DNA of 64,000 nt from Kitasatospora atroaurantiaca (GTDB taxonomy: Bacteria > Actinomycetota > Actinomycetes > Streptomycetales > Streptomycetaceae). This document shows positions 51,603 through 60,662 of the stretch, piece by piece (positions within the stretch are counted from its first letter, which is position 1; every line of letters starts with the position of its first letter). The DNA is taken from NCBI RefSeq assembly GCF_007828955.1, contig NZ_VIVR01000001.1:1054001-1118000 (forward strand), in the 5' to 3' direction. The position numbers and the translations under genes are program-made. Under the pieces are notes generated by a model that did no database searches, had not been told where the DNA came from, and saw only the letters and a list, made by a program, of their open reading frames with translations.

Positions 51603-52739
51603 GTGCGTGTGCTCTATGTGATCGACAGCCTGAACCGGGTCGGCGGGGCCGAGCAGGGCCTGGTGGCGATGGCCCCGCAGCTGGTACGGGCGGGCGTCCA
51701 GCTGGACGTGGCGTACCTCAAGGAGTCCCCGGGCGGGTTCCAGCCCGAGCTGACGGCCGCCGGGGTGGGTGTGTTCGGCGTGCACCACCCGAACCGTGCC
51801 AGGACCGCGGCCGCGCTGCGCAGACTTGTGCGGGAGCGGCGGCCCGAGCTGGTGCACACGACGCTCTACGAGTCGGACGTACTGGGCCGGGCGGCCGCGC
51901 TGGCGGCCGGTACCCCGGTGGTGTCCAGCCTGGTCAACTCCTCGTACGGGCCCGAGCATCTGCACGCGCGCGGGCTCAGCCCGTGGAAGGTGCGGGCCGC
52001 GCAGGTGGTGGACGCGGCGACGGCGCAGGGCACCCGGCGGTTCCATGCGCTGACCAGGCATGTGGCGGGGGCGATGACCCGGCGGCTGCGGATCTCGCCG
52101 GACCGGATCGACGTGGTGCCACGCGGCCGGGACCCGGAGCTGCTCGGCTCGGTGACGCCCGAGCGGCGGGCGGCGGTCCGCGCGGCGCTGGAGCTGTCGG
52201 AGGACACGCCTGTGGTGCTGGCCGCGGCGCGGCAGCAGTACCAGAAGGGCCTGGACGTCCTGCTGGAGGCCTGGCCGCAGGTGCGGCGGAGTGCGCCGGA
52301 GGCGGTGCTGCTGCTGGCGGGCAGCCCGGGTGCGGAGACGGCCAGGCTTCGGGCGCTCGCCGAGACGGCCGGCAACGTGCGCTTCCTGGGGCCGCGCGGC
52401 GACGTGTTCGACCTGATGGCAGCCTCGGACGCGTTCGCCGTGCCGTCCCGTTGGGAGGGCCTGGGCAGCGCGGCGATGGAGGCGATGGGCGTCGGGGTGC
52501 CGCTGGTCTGCTCGGACGTGCCCGCCCTGCGCGAGACGGTCGGCTCGGAGGACTACGCGCGGCTGGTGACGCCGGAGCGCCCGGCGGAGTTGGCGGCGGC
52601 CCTGGTCGAGACGCTCGACGACCCGGCGGCGGCCGCCGTCCGGGTGAAGTCGGCCCGGGCACGCTTCCTGACCAGCTTCACCCTGCATCAGGTGTCCGGC
52701 CGGATGGTCGAGTTCTACGAGCGCGCGCTGCGGCGCTGA
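51603..52739 (+). CDS. Glycosyltransferase family 4 (GT-B)
   Basis: 378 aa from a GTG at 51603. Starts VRVLYVIDSLNRVGGAEQGL, a clear GT4 acceptor-side motif; LVHTTLYESDVLGRAAALAA follows. Donor half: VLAAARQQYQKGLDVLLEAW with Gly-Lys-type binding, VPSRWEGLGSAAMEAMGVGV with EX7E (E-GLGSAAM-E). Followed by a 290-bp region with palindromes and the Wzz/kinase-like gene. Confidence 0.88.
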   Translation: MRVLYVIDSLNRVGGAEQGLVAMAPQLVRAGVQLDVAYLKESPGGFQPELTAAGVGVFGVHHPNRARTAAALRRLVRERRPELVHTTLYESDVLGRAAALAAGTPVVSSLVNSSYGPEHLHARGLSPWKVRAAQVVDAATAQGTRRFHALTRHVAGAMTRRLRISPDRIDVVPRGRDPELLGSVTPERRAAVRAALELSEDTPVVLAAARQQYQKGLDVLLEAWPQVRRSAPEAVLLLAGSPGAETARLRALAETAGNVRFLGPRGDVFDLMAASDAFAVPSRWEGLGSAAMEAMGVGVPLVCSDVPALRETVGSEDYARLVTPERPAELAAALVETLDDPAAAAVRVKSARARFLTSFTLHQVSGRMVEFYERALRR

Positions 52740-53027
52740 GCCTTGGAGAATTCCGGACAGAGGGCCGGAAATCATGGCATGGGGCGAGGGAACACCACAA
52801 TGCGCCGTCCGAGAATCCCCAAAGTGCTTGCGCCGCACGTCGCGTGCGGCAAGCATCGCATCCGGGGGCCTGGGACGCCGGGGGGAACGGCGCACCAGGA
52901 GGTCAGGCGCGTAGTGGCGCCCCAGGGGAGCTGATCACCACTGCACTGCGCCGGCGACGCGGTATCCGTGCGCACCGCCGGCCACGCAGCAGAGCGCATG
53001 CACCACGAACGCGAGGGGATCCAACCG
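52740..53027. promoter_or_regulatory. Regulatory region upstream of the Wzz/kinase-like operon
   Basis: Two dyads: TTCCGG-ACAGAGGG-CCGGAA at 52751-52770, and GCTTGC-GCCGCACG-TCG-CGTGCGGC-AAGC at 52826-52854, the latter with 8-bp perfect inner arms and outer GCTT/AAGC with a 2-nt bulge. They may be operators for the five-gene plus-strand glycan operon or a leader stem. No gene lies in the 288 bp. Confidence 0.5.
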
Positions 53028-54752
53028 GTGGAACCGGCAAACCATTTCAGTGTCCTGCGGCGGTACTGGCGACTGCTCGTCGGCTGCACCCTGGCCGCGC
53101 TGGTCGTCGGCTTCCTGCTCACGCCGGCCGGCAACGCCGTCGACAACGGCAAGTGGCAGTGCAAGGTGGCCATAACGCCGGTCGCGGGCGCCGGCGACAC
53201 CGTCCGGGCGGACCAGGTGCTCTCCTACGCCTCCGGCTCGGACGTCACCACGGCCGCCGCCAAGAAGCTCCATGTCACCGACGTCCAGGGCCTGGTGGCC
53301 CGGCGGACGGTGGCCGCGGCCAGTACCCAGATGCTGGTCTTCACCACCACCGGTCCGACCCAGCAGTCCTGCACCGAGCTGGCGGCGGCCTTCTCCGAGG
53401 CGACCATCAACGGGTACAGCCAGGAGGCGGCGAAGAGCGCCAACGACTCGATCAAGCGGCTGCAGGCCCAGGCCGCCGGCCAGCAGGACCAGGTCAACCA
53501 GCTCCAGCACGACTTCAACAAGGCCAGCGGCGCCGACCAGCCCAAGCTGCAGCCCCAGCTCACGGCCGCGGTCAACGCCCTCACCAGCACCCTCACCAAG
53601 ATCAGCACCCTGCAGAACTACAGCCAGACCGACGCCATCCAGCAGTGGGGCTCGATCGACGCCCGCGAGACCGGCGGCAGCCTGCTCAGCTCGCCCAGCC
53701 GTGGCGTACGGCTCGGCCTCGCGGTGGTGCTGGGGCTGGCGCTCGGTGTGGTCGCCGCGCTGATGCTCAGCCGGATGGACACCCGGCTGCGCACCCGCAA
53801 CGGCGCCGAGGAGGCGTTCAACCTGCCGGTGATCGGCGAGATCCCGCAGCTCTCCCGCCGCCTGCGCAGGCTGCGCGAACCGCTGGTGGTCGCCCGCCCC
53901 TCCGACCCCGGCGCGGAGGCGTACCGCTCCCTGCGCTCCACCCTCCTGCTGACCGGCCCCAGCACGCTCTCGGCCCAGCTCTCCGACGGCACCCTCAACC
54001 CCGCCGAGCTGATCTCCCGCCGGCTGGCGAACCCGGCGCCGGTGATCCTGGTGATGTCCGGCCGCAGCGGCGACGGGCGCACCACCACGGTCGCCAACCT
54101 GGCCGCCGCGCTGGCCGAGACGGGCCGCGCGGTGCTGGTCCTGGACTGCGACTTCCGGCAGCCGCAGGCGCACGTCCACTTCGGCGTCGGTGACGGCCCC
54201 GGTATGGCCGAGCTGCTCAGCGGCGAGCAGCTGCCCGAGCTGGACGACCTGATCCGCGGCACCAACGTCGACGGAGTCAGCCTGATCACCGGCGGCAACA
54301 CCACCGCCTACCCCGCCGCCCTGGTGCTGCGGGCGGGCGAGGTGCTGCGCCGGGCCCGGCGGCACGCGGACGTGGTGCTGATCGACAGCTCCCCGCTGCT
54401 GCACGCCAACGACGCGTACGACCTGGTGCAGCACGCCGACGCCATCCTGGTGACGGTGATGGCGGGCAATGTGACGCCGGAACAGGCCGACCGGGTGAGC
54501 GAGCTGCTCTCCCGTACCGGCGTGCCGGTGGCCGGGGTGGCACTGCTCGGTACGGTCGGCCCCTCCGGCCGCCGGAACCGGGACGCCCTGCGCTCCCCCG
54601 CCGCACTGGGCGCCCGCCCCGCCTCCCCGGCCCTGCCGCGGCAGGCCCTCGATGAGCCGAAGGGGCGTAAGTCCGCGCCCAGTTGGGCCCGCCGCGGCCC
54701 CGTGCTCGCCGGGGAACCGGCCGTCGCCCGGAGCGAGGGCGAGGAGCTGTGA
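53028..54752 (+). CDS. Wzz/BY-kinase-like fusion (chain-length determinant plus CpsD-like ATPase)
   Basis: 574 aa from a GTG at 53028, with GAGGGG 9 nt before it. An N-terminal Wzz-like domain is bounded by TM helices at about 16-32 and 229-247, with a periplasmic part rich in helix between. The cytoplasmic ATPase domain (about 290-550) has Walker A SGRSGDGRTTT at 344-354, but the invariant Lys is Arg351; Walker A' VLDCDFRQP (Asp373, Asp375); Walker B VVLIDSSP (Asp453). No Tyr cluster is at the C-terminus (last Tyr near residue 464), so autophosphorylation of the CpsD kind is unlikely. Heads an operon with GT, GNAT, Wzy and DegT genes and probably sets polymer length. Confidence 0.82.
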   Translation: MEPANHFSVLRRYWRLLVGCTLAALVVGFLLTPAGNAVDNGKWQCKVAITPVAGAGDTVRADQVLSYASGSDVTTAAAKKLHVTDVQGLVARRTVAAASTQMLVFTTTGPTQQSCTELAAAFSEATINGYSQEAAKSANDSIKRLQAQAAGQQDQVNQLQHDFNKASGADQPKLQPQLTAAVNALTSTLTKISTLQNYSQTDAIQQWGSIDARETGGSLLSSPSRGVRLGLAVVLGLALGVVAALMLSRMDTRLRTRNGAEEAFNLPVIGEIPQLSRRLRRLREPLVVARPSDPGAEAYRSLRSTLLLTGPSTLSAQLSDGTLNPAELISRRLANPAPVILVMSGRSGDGRTTTVANLAAALAETGRAVLVLDCDFRQPQAHVHFGVGDGPGMAELLSGEQLPELDDLIRGTNVDGVSLITGGNTTAYPAALVLRAGEVLRRARRHADVVLIDSSPLLHANDAYDLVQHADAILVTVMAGNVTPEQADRVSELLSRTGVPVAGVALLGTVGPSGRRNRDALRSPAALGARPASPALPRQALDEPKGRKSAPSWARRGPVLAGEPAVARSEGEEL

Positions 54753-55846
54753 CGGACCGCATCCGGGTGCTCTGGCTGGCCAAGGGCCTCGGCCGGGGCG
54801 GCGCCGAGCAGCTGCTGGTCAACTGCGCCCGCCACGCGGACACCTCGCGCTACGAGATCGAGGTCGCGTACGTCCTGCCGTGGAAGGACGCGCTGGTGGC
54901 GGACCTGGAACGGGCCGGGGTCCGGGTGCACTGCCTCGGCGGCCCGCCCGGCCGGCTCTGGCCGTGGCGGCTGCGGCAGTTGCTGGCCGAGCGGCGGTAC
55001 GACCTGGTGCACTCGCACATGCCCGTCCCGGCGGTGGCGGCCCGGCTGCTCTCGTACGGGCGGCGGGCGCCCCGGCTGGTGCACACCGAGCACAACGTCT
55101 GGGAGCGCTACCGCAGGCCGACCCGCTGGGCGAACGCGCTCACCTACCGTCGCAACGACGCCGTGGTGGCGGTCTCGCGGGCCGTCGCCGGGACGATCCC
55201 GGCCTCCCGCCGCAGACCGGGCGAGTTCGTCCACGTCGTGCACCACGGGCCGGACCTGGGCGGGGCGCCGAGCGGGCCCGAGGCCCGTGCTTCGGCGCGG
55301 GAGACCCTCGGGCTGCCCGCCGACGCCGTGGTGATCGGCACCGTCGGCAACCTGACCGCGAAGAAGGACCAGGCCGGCCTGCTCACGGCCTTCGCCGAGC
55401 TGCGCCGCGACCACCCGGAGACCGCACTGGTGCTGATCGGCGCCGGGCCGCTGGAGGCCCAGCTCAGGGCGCAGGCCGGTGACGGCGTGGTCTTCGCCGG
55501 CTCGCGTTCGGACGTACCGGCGCTGCTGCCCGGACTGGACGTCTTCACCCTGAGCTCGCGTCAGGAGGGGCTGCCGGTGGCCCTGATGGAGGCCATGACC
55601 AGCGGCCTGCCCTCTGTGGTGACCAGGGTCGGCGGCATGCCCGAGGTGCTGGACGACGGCGAGCAGGGCTACCTGGTGCCGCCGGGCGACCCGGCCGCGC
55701 TGGCGGCGGCCCTCGGCCGGCTCACCGAGGACGAGGGCCTGCGCGAGCGCCTCGGCGCGGCCGCCCGCGAGCGCGCCAAGTCCTTCGACGTCGCGGGGGC
55801 GCAGCGCTCCATCGAGCGGGTGTACGAGCAGGTACTGCGGCGTTGA
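54749..55846 (+). CDS. Glycosyltransferase family 4 (GT-B)
   Basis: 365 aa from a GTG at 54749 that overlaps the previous stop (GTGA). VLWLAKGLGRGGAEQLLVNC opens the acceptor domain, DLVHSHMPVPAVAARLLSYG and VHTEHNVWERYRR follow; donor half has IGTVGNLTAKKDQAGLLTAF and LSSRQEGLPVALMEAMTSGL with the EX7E motif (E-GLPVALM-E). In the Wzz-like operon; translational coupling suggests matched amounts. Confidence 0.9.
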   Translation: MTDRIRVLWLAKGLGRGGAEQLLVNCARHADTSRYEIEVAYVLPWKDALVADLERAGVRVHCLGGPPGRLWPWRLRQLLAERRYDLVHSHMPVPAVAARLLSYGRRAPRLVHTEHNVWERYRRPTRWANALTYRRNDAVVAVSRAVAGTIPASRRRPGEFVHVVHHGPDLGGAPSGPEARASARETLGLPADAVVIGTVGNLTAKKDQAGLLTAFAELRRDHPETALVLIGAGPLEAQLRAQAGDGVVFAGSRSDVPALLPGLDVFTLSSRQEGLPVALMEAMTSGLPSVVTRVGGMPEVLDDGEQGYLVPPGDPAALAAALGRLTEDEGLRERLGAAARERAKSFDVAGAQRSIERVYEQVLRR

Positions 55847-55886
55847 CTCCTCCTCACCGACCACCCGACCGAGAGGAATCGAGTAC

Positions 55887-56930
55887 GTGAGCCCCGAGCT
55901 GGTCTGCCGCCCCCTCACCGAGGCCGACACCCCGGCGGTGCTGGACCTGCTGACCGCCTCGCTGGCCGGCGGCCCGACCGGCACCCGCAGCGCGGACTTC
56001 TTCGACTGGAAGCACCGGCGCAATCCCTTCGGCGCCAGCCCGGGCCTGCTCGCCGAGGCCCCGGACGGGCGGATCGCCGGCGTCCGGCTCTTCCTCCGCT
56101 GGGAGTGGCGGGACGCGGCGAACGGCCGCACCGTCCGGGCCGTACGGCCGGTGGACACCGCGACGCACCCCGACTTCCAGGGGCAGGGGATCTTCCGGCG
56201 GCTGACCGTCCAGCTGCTCGAAGAGGTGGCCCCGGAGGCCGAGTTGGTCTTCAATACCCCGAACGGCAACAGCCTGCCCGGCTACCTCAAGATGGGCTGG
56301 CGCGAGCTTGGCCGGGTGCCCGTCGCCCTGCGCATCGCCCGCCCGGCCGCCTTCGCGCTCGGCGCCCGCGCCGCGCTGGCCCGCCGCCCGGCCCGCCGGA
56401 CCGGCCCGGTCCCCTGCCGACTCCCCACCGCAGCCGAGTGGTTCGCCGAGAACCCCGGCGTCCTGGACGAGCTGCTGCGCGAGCGGGCCGAGGCCGACAC
56501 CGCCGACCGACGGCTCGCCGTCGCCCGTACCACCGCCTTCCTGAGCTGGCGCTACGGCGAGGCCCCCGGGCTCGACTACCGCGTCCTCACCACCCGGCGC
56601 GGCGGCGAACTCACCGGTGTGGCCTTCGGCCGCCCCCGGCGGCGCGGCCCGCTGACCGAGTTCACCCTCGCCGAGCTGATCGTCCGCCCCGGCGACCGCG
56701 CCGGTGCCGCCCGGCTGCTCCGCCGGGCGGCCGCCGACTCCGGCTGCGACCACGTCGCCACCCACCTGTCCCCCGGCACCGAAGCCGCGGCGGCCGCCCT
56801 GCGATCGGGCTACCTGACCGCCCCGCGCACCGGCATGACGCTCGCCGCCCGGACGCCCACCGGCCCCCTGCCCACCGACCTCACACTGCCGTCCTGGCGG
56901 TTCAGCCTGGGCGACCTGGAGGTCTTCTGA
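55887..56930 (+). CDS. GNAT-family acetyltransferase
   Basis: 347 aa from a GTG at 55887. N-terminal GNAT domain (about 1-150): LTEADTPAVLDLLTASLAGG, VRPVDTATHPDFQGQGIFRR (Q/R-x-x-G-x-G/A acetyl-CoA loop as QGQGIF) and LTVQLLEEVAPEAELVFNTP. A second GNAT-like half appears at about 235-347 (EFTLAELIVRPGDRAGAARL). Double-GNAT proteins in glycan loci acylate amino sugars or similar. Placed between a glycosyltransferase and the Wzy-like gene in the operon. Confidence 0.8.
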   Translation: MSPELVCRPLTEADTPAVLDLLTASLAGGPTGTRSADFFDWKHRRNPFGASPGLLAEAPDGRIAGVRLFLRWEWRDAANGRTVRAVRPVDTATHPDFQGQGIFRRLTVQLLEEVAPEAELVFNTPNGNSLPGYLKMGWRELGRVPVALRIARPAAFALGARAALARRPARRTGPVPCRLPTAAEWFAENPGVLDELLRERAEADTADRRLAVARTTAFLSWRYGEAPGLDYRVLTTRRGGELTGVAFGRPRRRGPLTEFTLAELIVRPGDRAGAARLLRRAAADSGCDHVATHLSPGTEAAAAALRSGYLTAPRTGMTLAARTPTGPLPTDLTLPSWRFSLGDLEVF

Positions 56931-56967
56931 TGGGCCACCACCGCCGCCACCGCACTCGGGAGCTTCC

Positions 56968-58512
56968 TTGATCGACCGGGCGGCTCTCAGCACCATCTCC
57001 CGGCGGGTGCCCTGGCCCTCCGCCGTGGCCGCCACCCTGGTGGTCGGCTATGTCACCGTCTTCGTGCTCGCCATGGTGCACACCACGTACGACACCTGGG
57101 GCGCCCTGCTCGTCCTCCCCGCCCTGATGGCGATCGGCACACCGATCCTGGCGCGGGTCGCCGCCGCCAACCCGGAACGGGACGTCTTCCGGCTGCTGAT
57201 GCTGGCCATGGGCCTCAAGCTGCTCTGCGCCTTCCCGCGCTACCTGATGGCCTTCGTGCTCTACGGCGGCGCCGCCGACGCCAAGATGTACCACCAGCGG
57301 GGCACCGACCTCGCGCTCTACCTGGACAACGCCGACCTGCTCTCCGGCAACCTGCACTACGACCTGGGCATGAAGGTGGCCGGCACCGGCTTCATCATCA
57401 TCGTCACCGGTGTGGTCTACGCGATCACCGGCCCCTCGCTGGTCGGCGGCTTCCTGGTGTTCTCCTGGCTCGGCTTCTGGGGGCTGCTGCTGTTCTGGCG
57501 CGCCCTGCAGATCGCCTTCCCCGAGGCGGACACCCGGCGCTACGCCAAGCTGGTCTTCTTCCTGCCGTCCCTGCTCTTCTGGCCGTCCAGCATCGGCAAG
57601 GACGCCTGGATGATGTTCTGCCTGGGCCTGACCACCTACGGCACCGCCCGGCTGCTCGACCGCCGCCTCGGCGCCTTCGTCTGCATCGCCCTCGGCTCGC
57701 TCGGCACCGCGATGGTCCGCCCGCACGTCACCGTCCTCGCCGGGGCCGGTCTGATGGTCGCGTACGTGCTGCGCAAGCGTCCGCAGCAGGTCAGTGCGCT
57801 GGGGCCGCTGCGGACGCTGGTCACGGTCGCGGTGCTCGGGGTGATGGTGATGCTGATGCTGCAGCAGGTCAGCACCTTCTTCGGGACGGCGGGCGCCAAC
57901 GGGGACGCCGTCAACCACGTGCTCTCGGAGACCTCCCGGCGGACCTCGCAGGGTGCCTCGGTGATCAACCAGCCGACGGCCGACGACGCCGCGCCCGCCT
58001 TCAGCCTCAACCCGGCCGGGCTGCCGCTGGCCGTGGTGAGCGTGCTGTTCCGGCCGTTCCCCTTCGAGGCCTCCAACATCCAGAACCTGATCCAGTCGGT
58101 GGAGTGCTTCGCCCTGCTGGTGATGTTCATCCGGGGCTGGCCGCGCCTGCGCCAGCTGCCGAGGCTCTTCGTGCAGCGCTCGTACATCGCCTTCGCGGTG
58201 GTCTACACGCTGCTGTTCTGCTGGGCCTTCTCGACCATCAACAACCTGGGCATCCTGTCGCGCGAGCGTGTCCAGGTGCTGCCGCTGGTGCTCGTCCTGC
58301 TGGCCGTCCCGCGCCCGGCCGGCAGTCCGCCCGCCGGGCGGGCGGCCGCCGCGCGGCGGAGCCGGTCCCGGCCACCGGTCTGGCGGGCCCAGCCGGGCCA
58401 GTGGGGCGAGCGCGAACCGCTACCCGAACCACCGGCCCGCGTCGGCGGACCGGAGCACATCGACGCACCACCTCGACCCAGGGGGGATCGACCCGACCAT
58501 GACCATCACTGA
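56968..58512 (+). CDS. Wzy-like O-antigen/exopolysaccharide polymerase (membrane protein)
   Basis: 514 aa; TTG start at 56968, which is supported by GGGAG about 6 nt upstream and by spacing to the GNAT gene (37 bp). About ten to eleven membrane helices with large loops, including a long extracytoplasmic loop at about 285-345. The layout and operon position fit Wzy-type polymerases, whose sequences are poorly conserved, so the call is mostly architectural. The polar proline-rich C-terminal 80 residues overlap the next gene by 14 bp. Confidence 0.65.
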   Translation: MIDRAALSTISRRVPWPSAVAATLVVGYVTVFVLAMVHTTYDTWGALLVLPALMAIGTPILARVAAANPERDVFRLLMLAMGLKLLCAFPRYLMAFVLYGGAADAKMYHQRGTDLALYLDNADLLSGNLHYDLGMKVAGTGFIIIVTGVVYAITGPSLVGGFLVFSWLGFWGLLLFWRALQIAFPEADTRRYAKLVFFLPSLLFWPSSIGKDAWMMFCLGLTTYGTARLLDRRLGAFVCIALGSLGTAMVRPHVTVLAGAGLMVAYVLRKRPQQVSALGPLRTLVTVAVLGVMVMLMLQQVSTFFGTAGANGDAVNHVLSETSRRTSQGASVINQPTADDAAPAFSLNPAGLPLAVVSVLFRPFPFEASNIQNLIQSVECFALLVMFIRGWPRLRQLPRLFVQRSYIAFAVVYTLLFCWAFSTINNLGILSRERVQVLPLVLVLLAVPRPAGSPPAGRAAAARRSRSRPPVWRAQPGQWGEREPLPEPPARVGGPEHIDAPPRPRGDRPDHDHH

Positions 58513-59698
58513 AACCACCCTGCCCGCCGCCCTCGGCGGCACACCCGCCTTCCCGGACGGGCTGCCGCTCACCCGCGTCCAGGTGCCCGACCGCGAGGCC
58601 CTGCTGGGCCGGCTCGGCGGCATCCTGGACAGCGGCCAGCTGACCAACGGACGGACGGTCGCCGAGCTGGAGGAGGCCGCCGCCGAGCTCCTCGAGGTGC
58701 CGCACGTGGTGGCCGTCTCCAACTGCACCGCCGGGCTGATGCTGGTGCTGCAGGCCGCCGGGGTCGGCGGCGGCCGGCCGGTGGTGATGCCCGGGTTCAC
58801 CTTCTCGGCCACCGCCCACGCGGCCCACTGGGCGGGCGGCACCCCGCTCTTCGCCGAGGCCCGCGAGCAGGACATCACCCTCGACCCGGCGGACGCCGAG
58901 GCCCGGCTCAAGTCCGCCGACCGCCCCGCCGCCCTGATGGCCACGCACGTCTACGGCACTCCCTGCCAGGTCGAGGAGCTGCAGCGGATCGCCGACACCG
59001 CCGGGGTGCCGCTGGTCTACGACGCGGCTCACGGCTTCGGCAGCAGCCGGCAGGGTGTGCCGGTCGGCGGCTTCGGCCTGGCCGAGGTGTTCAGCATGAG
59101 CCCCACCAAGGTCGCCGTGGCGGGCGAGGGCGGCCTGGTCGCCACCCGCGACGGCGCGCTCGCCGCGACCCTGCGCACCGCCCGCGACTACGGGAACCCG
59201 GGCGACTACAACACCCTCTTCCCCGGCCTCAACGCCCGGATGAGCGAGCTGCACGCGGCCGTCGGCCTCAACTGGCTCGCCGTGCTGCCCGAGCGGGTGG
59301 CCCACCGGGGTGCACTGGTCGCCGAGTTCGCGGCCGCGGTGGCCGGGCTGCCCGGCCTGCGCCTGGCGCTGCCCGAGCCCGGTGACGTGTCGACCTTCAA
59401 GGACCTGACCCTGATCCTGGACTCCGAGCACTTCGGGTTGACGGCCGACCAGCTGGCCCGTGCCCTCAAGGCGGAGGGCATCGACACCCGGCGGTACTTC
59501 CACCCGCCGGTCCAGCGCCAGCAGGCGTACGCCCATCTCGGCCAGGCCGACGCCCTGCCGGTGACCGACCGGCTGGCCGCCGCCGTGCTCACGGTGCCGC
59601 TCTGGTCGCACATGGACGCCGCCACCGTCCGCCGGACCGCCGAGGCGGTGGTCAGGATCCAGCCGTACGCGGAGCGTCTGCGCGCCGCGGGGATCTGA
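58499..59698 (+). CDS. DegT/DnrJ/EryC1/StrS-family sugar aminotransferase
   Basis: 399 aa from an ATG at 58499. PLP-binding Lys lies in EVFSMSPTKVAVAGEGGLVA; earlier AVSNCTAGLMLVLQAAGVGG and VVMPGFTFSATAHAAHWAG, then DYGNPGDYNTLFPGLNARMS. Enzymes of this class transfer an amino group from glutamate to a 4-keto or 3-keto nucleotide sugar (PglE, ArnB type). Together with the PglC- and PglD-like genes at 33 kb it could make an N-acetylated amino sugar. Last gene of the operon, ending in a strong terminator at 59706. Confidence 0.88.
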   Translation: MTITETTLPAALGGTPAFPDGLPLTRVQVPDREALLGRLGGILDSGQLTNGRTVAELEEAAAELLEVPHVVAVSNCTAGLMLVLQAAGVGGGRPVVMPGFTFSATAHAAHWAGGTPLFAEAREQDITLDPADAEARLKSADRPAALMATHVYGTPCQVEELQRIADTAGVPLVYDAAHGFGSSRQGVPVGGFGLAEVFSMSPTKVAVAGEGGLVATRDGALAATLRTARDYGNPGDYNTLFPGLNARMSELHAAVGLNWLAVLPERVAHRGALVAEFAAAVAGLPGLRLALPEPGDVSTFKDLTLILDSEHFGLTADQLARALKAEGIDTRRYFHPPVQRQQAYAHLGQADALPVTDRLAAAVLTVPLWSHMDAATVRRTAEAVVRIQPYAERLRAAGI

Positions 59699-59705
59699 CC
59701 GGCCT

Positions 59706-59748
59706 GCACGTGCCGCCCGGCGCCCCGCAGGCGTGGGGCGGCACGTGC
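59706..59748 (+). terminator. Rho-independent-like terminator after the aminotransferase gene
   Basis: GCACGTGCCGCCC at 59706-59718 pairs perfectly with GGGCGGCACGTGC at 59736-59748, followed by TTTC. A 13-bp stem with 17-nt loop that closes the glycan operon. Confidence 0.8.
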
Positions 59749-59888
59749 TTTCGAGCGCCGGACAGGGGTGCTGGGGTTAGGCGATTCAGGTGAACTCGGT
59801 TGGACCACAGGCCTGTTGAGTCGGCAGGATGGCCCGCCGGGCCGTCCTCCGGCCCGACCCTCACGCCCTCTACCCTCTGGAGTTCCCG

Positions 59889-60332
59889 GTGTTCAAGGGA
59901 TTCCGCAGCTTCCTGCTGCGCGGAAACGTCGTCGATCTGGCCGTCGGTATCGTCATCGGTGCGGCCTTCACCGCCGTCGTCACCGGGTTCGTCACAGCCT
60001 TCCTGACCCCGCTGATCGGCGTCGCGACCGGCACCATCGGCGACTTCACCCAGAAGACGTTCACCGTCGGCACCACCACCTTCCCGTACGGCGCGTTCCT
60101 GAACGCCCTGATCAGCTTCCTGCTGATCGCCACCGTGATCTACTTCGCCGTCGTGGTGCCGGTCGGCAAGCTGCAGGCCCGCTTCGAGCCGGTCAAGGAC
60201 ACCCCCGTCGCCAAGACCGACTGCCCGGAGTGCCTGAGCACCGTCCCGGCCGCCGCCGTGCGCTGCTCCCACTGCACCTCCGAGCTGGCGGGCCGCCCCG
60301 GCTTCCCGGCCCAGGCGCTTCAGCCGCGCTGA
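59889..60332 (+). CDS. mscL: Large-conductance mechanosensitive channel with C-terminal zinc ribbon
   Basis: 147 aa from a GTG at 59889. MscL signature FKGFRSFLLRGNVVDLAVGI (residues 2-21) and helices TM1 (AVGIVIGAAFTAVVTGFVTA) and TM2 (FLNALISFLLIATVIYFAVV). Releases solutes on hypo-osmotic shock. The tail has four cysteines, Cys112, Cys115, Cys126 and Cys129 (CPEC and CSHC), a zinc-ribbon-like addition not found in Escherichia coli MscL but seen in some actinobacteria. An upstream in-frame ATG at 59829 would add 20 unlikely residues. Confidence 0.92.
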   Translation: MFKGFRSFLLRGNVVDLAVGIVIGAAFTAVVTGFVTAFLTPLIGVATGTIGDFTQKTFTVGTTTFPYGAFLNALISFLLIATVIYFAVVVPVGKLQARFEPVKDTPVAKTDCPECLSTVPAAAVRCSHCTSELAGRPGFPAQALQPR

Positions 60333-60662
60333 CCGGAGCGCCGTTGACAGTCATTCAACGATGACCGGCCCGGCGGCCACGGCTGCCGGGCCGAGCCGCG
60401 TCCGGACGGGGGGGCTTGTGCGCCGCCGCGCACGCCCTCGACGCTCCGTGGCGGCGGCGCCCGTCGCCCGAAACGGCCCGTTCGCCCCCCGTTCGACCTC
60501 CGCCAGGCGCCTGACCACCCTTCAGCTGGCCGGATCTCGTCGCCAAAATGTCCGTTCTAACCGCTTTCGAGAGCTTTGTTCGAGCGAAGACTCTGTAAAC
60601 ACTCGAACTCCTCTGCCTTCCACTCTCCTCAGCAGGCACATTGTGGGCTTACGGTATGCCCC
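60333..60662. promoter_or_regulatory. 330-bp leader region of the low-complexity protein gene
   Basis: No gene. A relatively AT-rich stretch from 60545 to 60640 precedes the start. It contains TTCGAG twice (60566, 60579) and the inverse CTCGAA (60602-60607), giving a TTCGAG-N17-CTCGAA dyad at 60579-60607. A symmetric GGGCTTACGGTATGCCC overlaps the region just before the ATG. These may be operator or RNA-structure elements. Confidence 0.4.
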
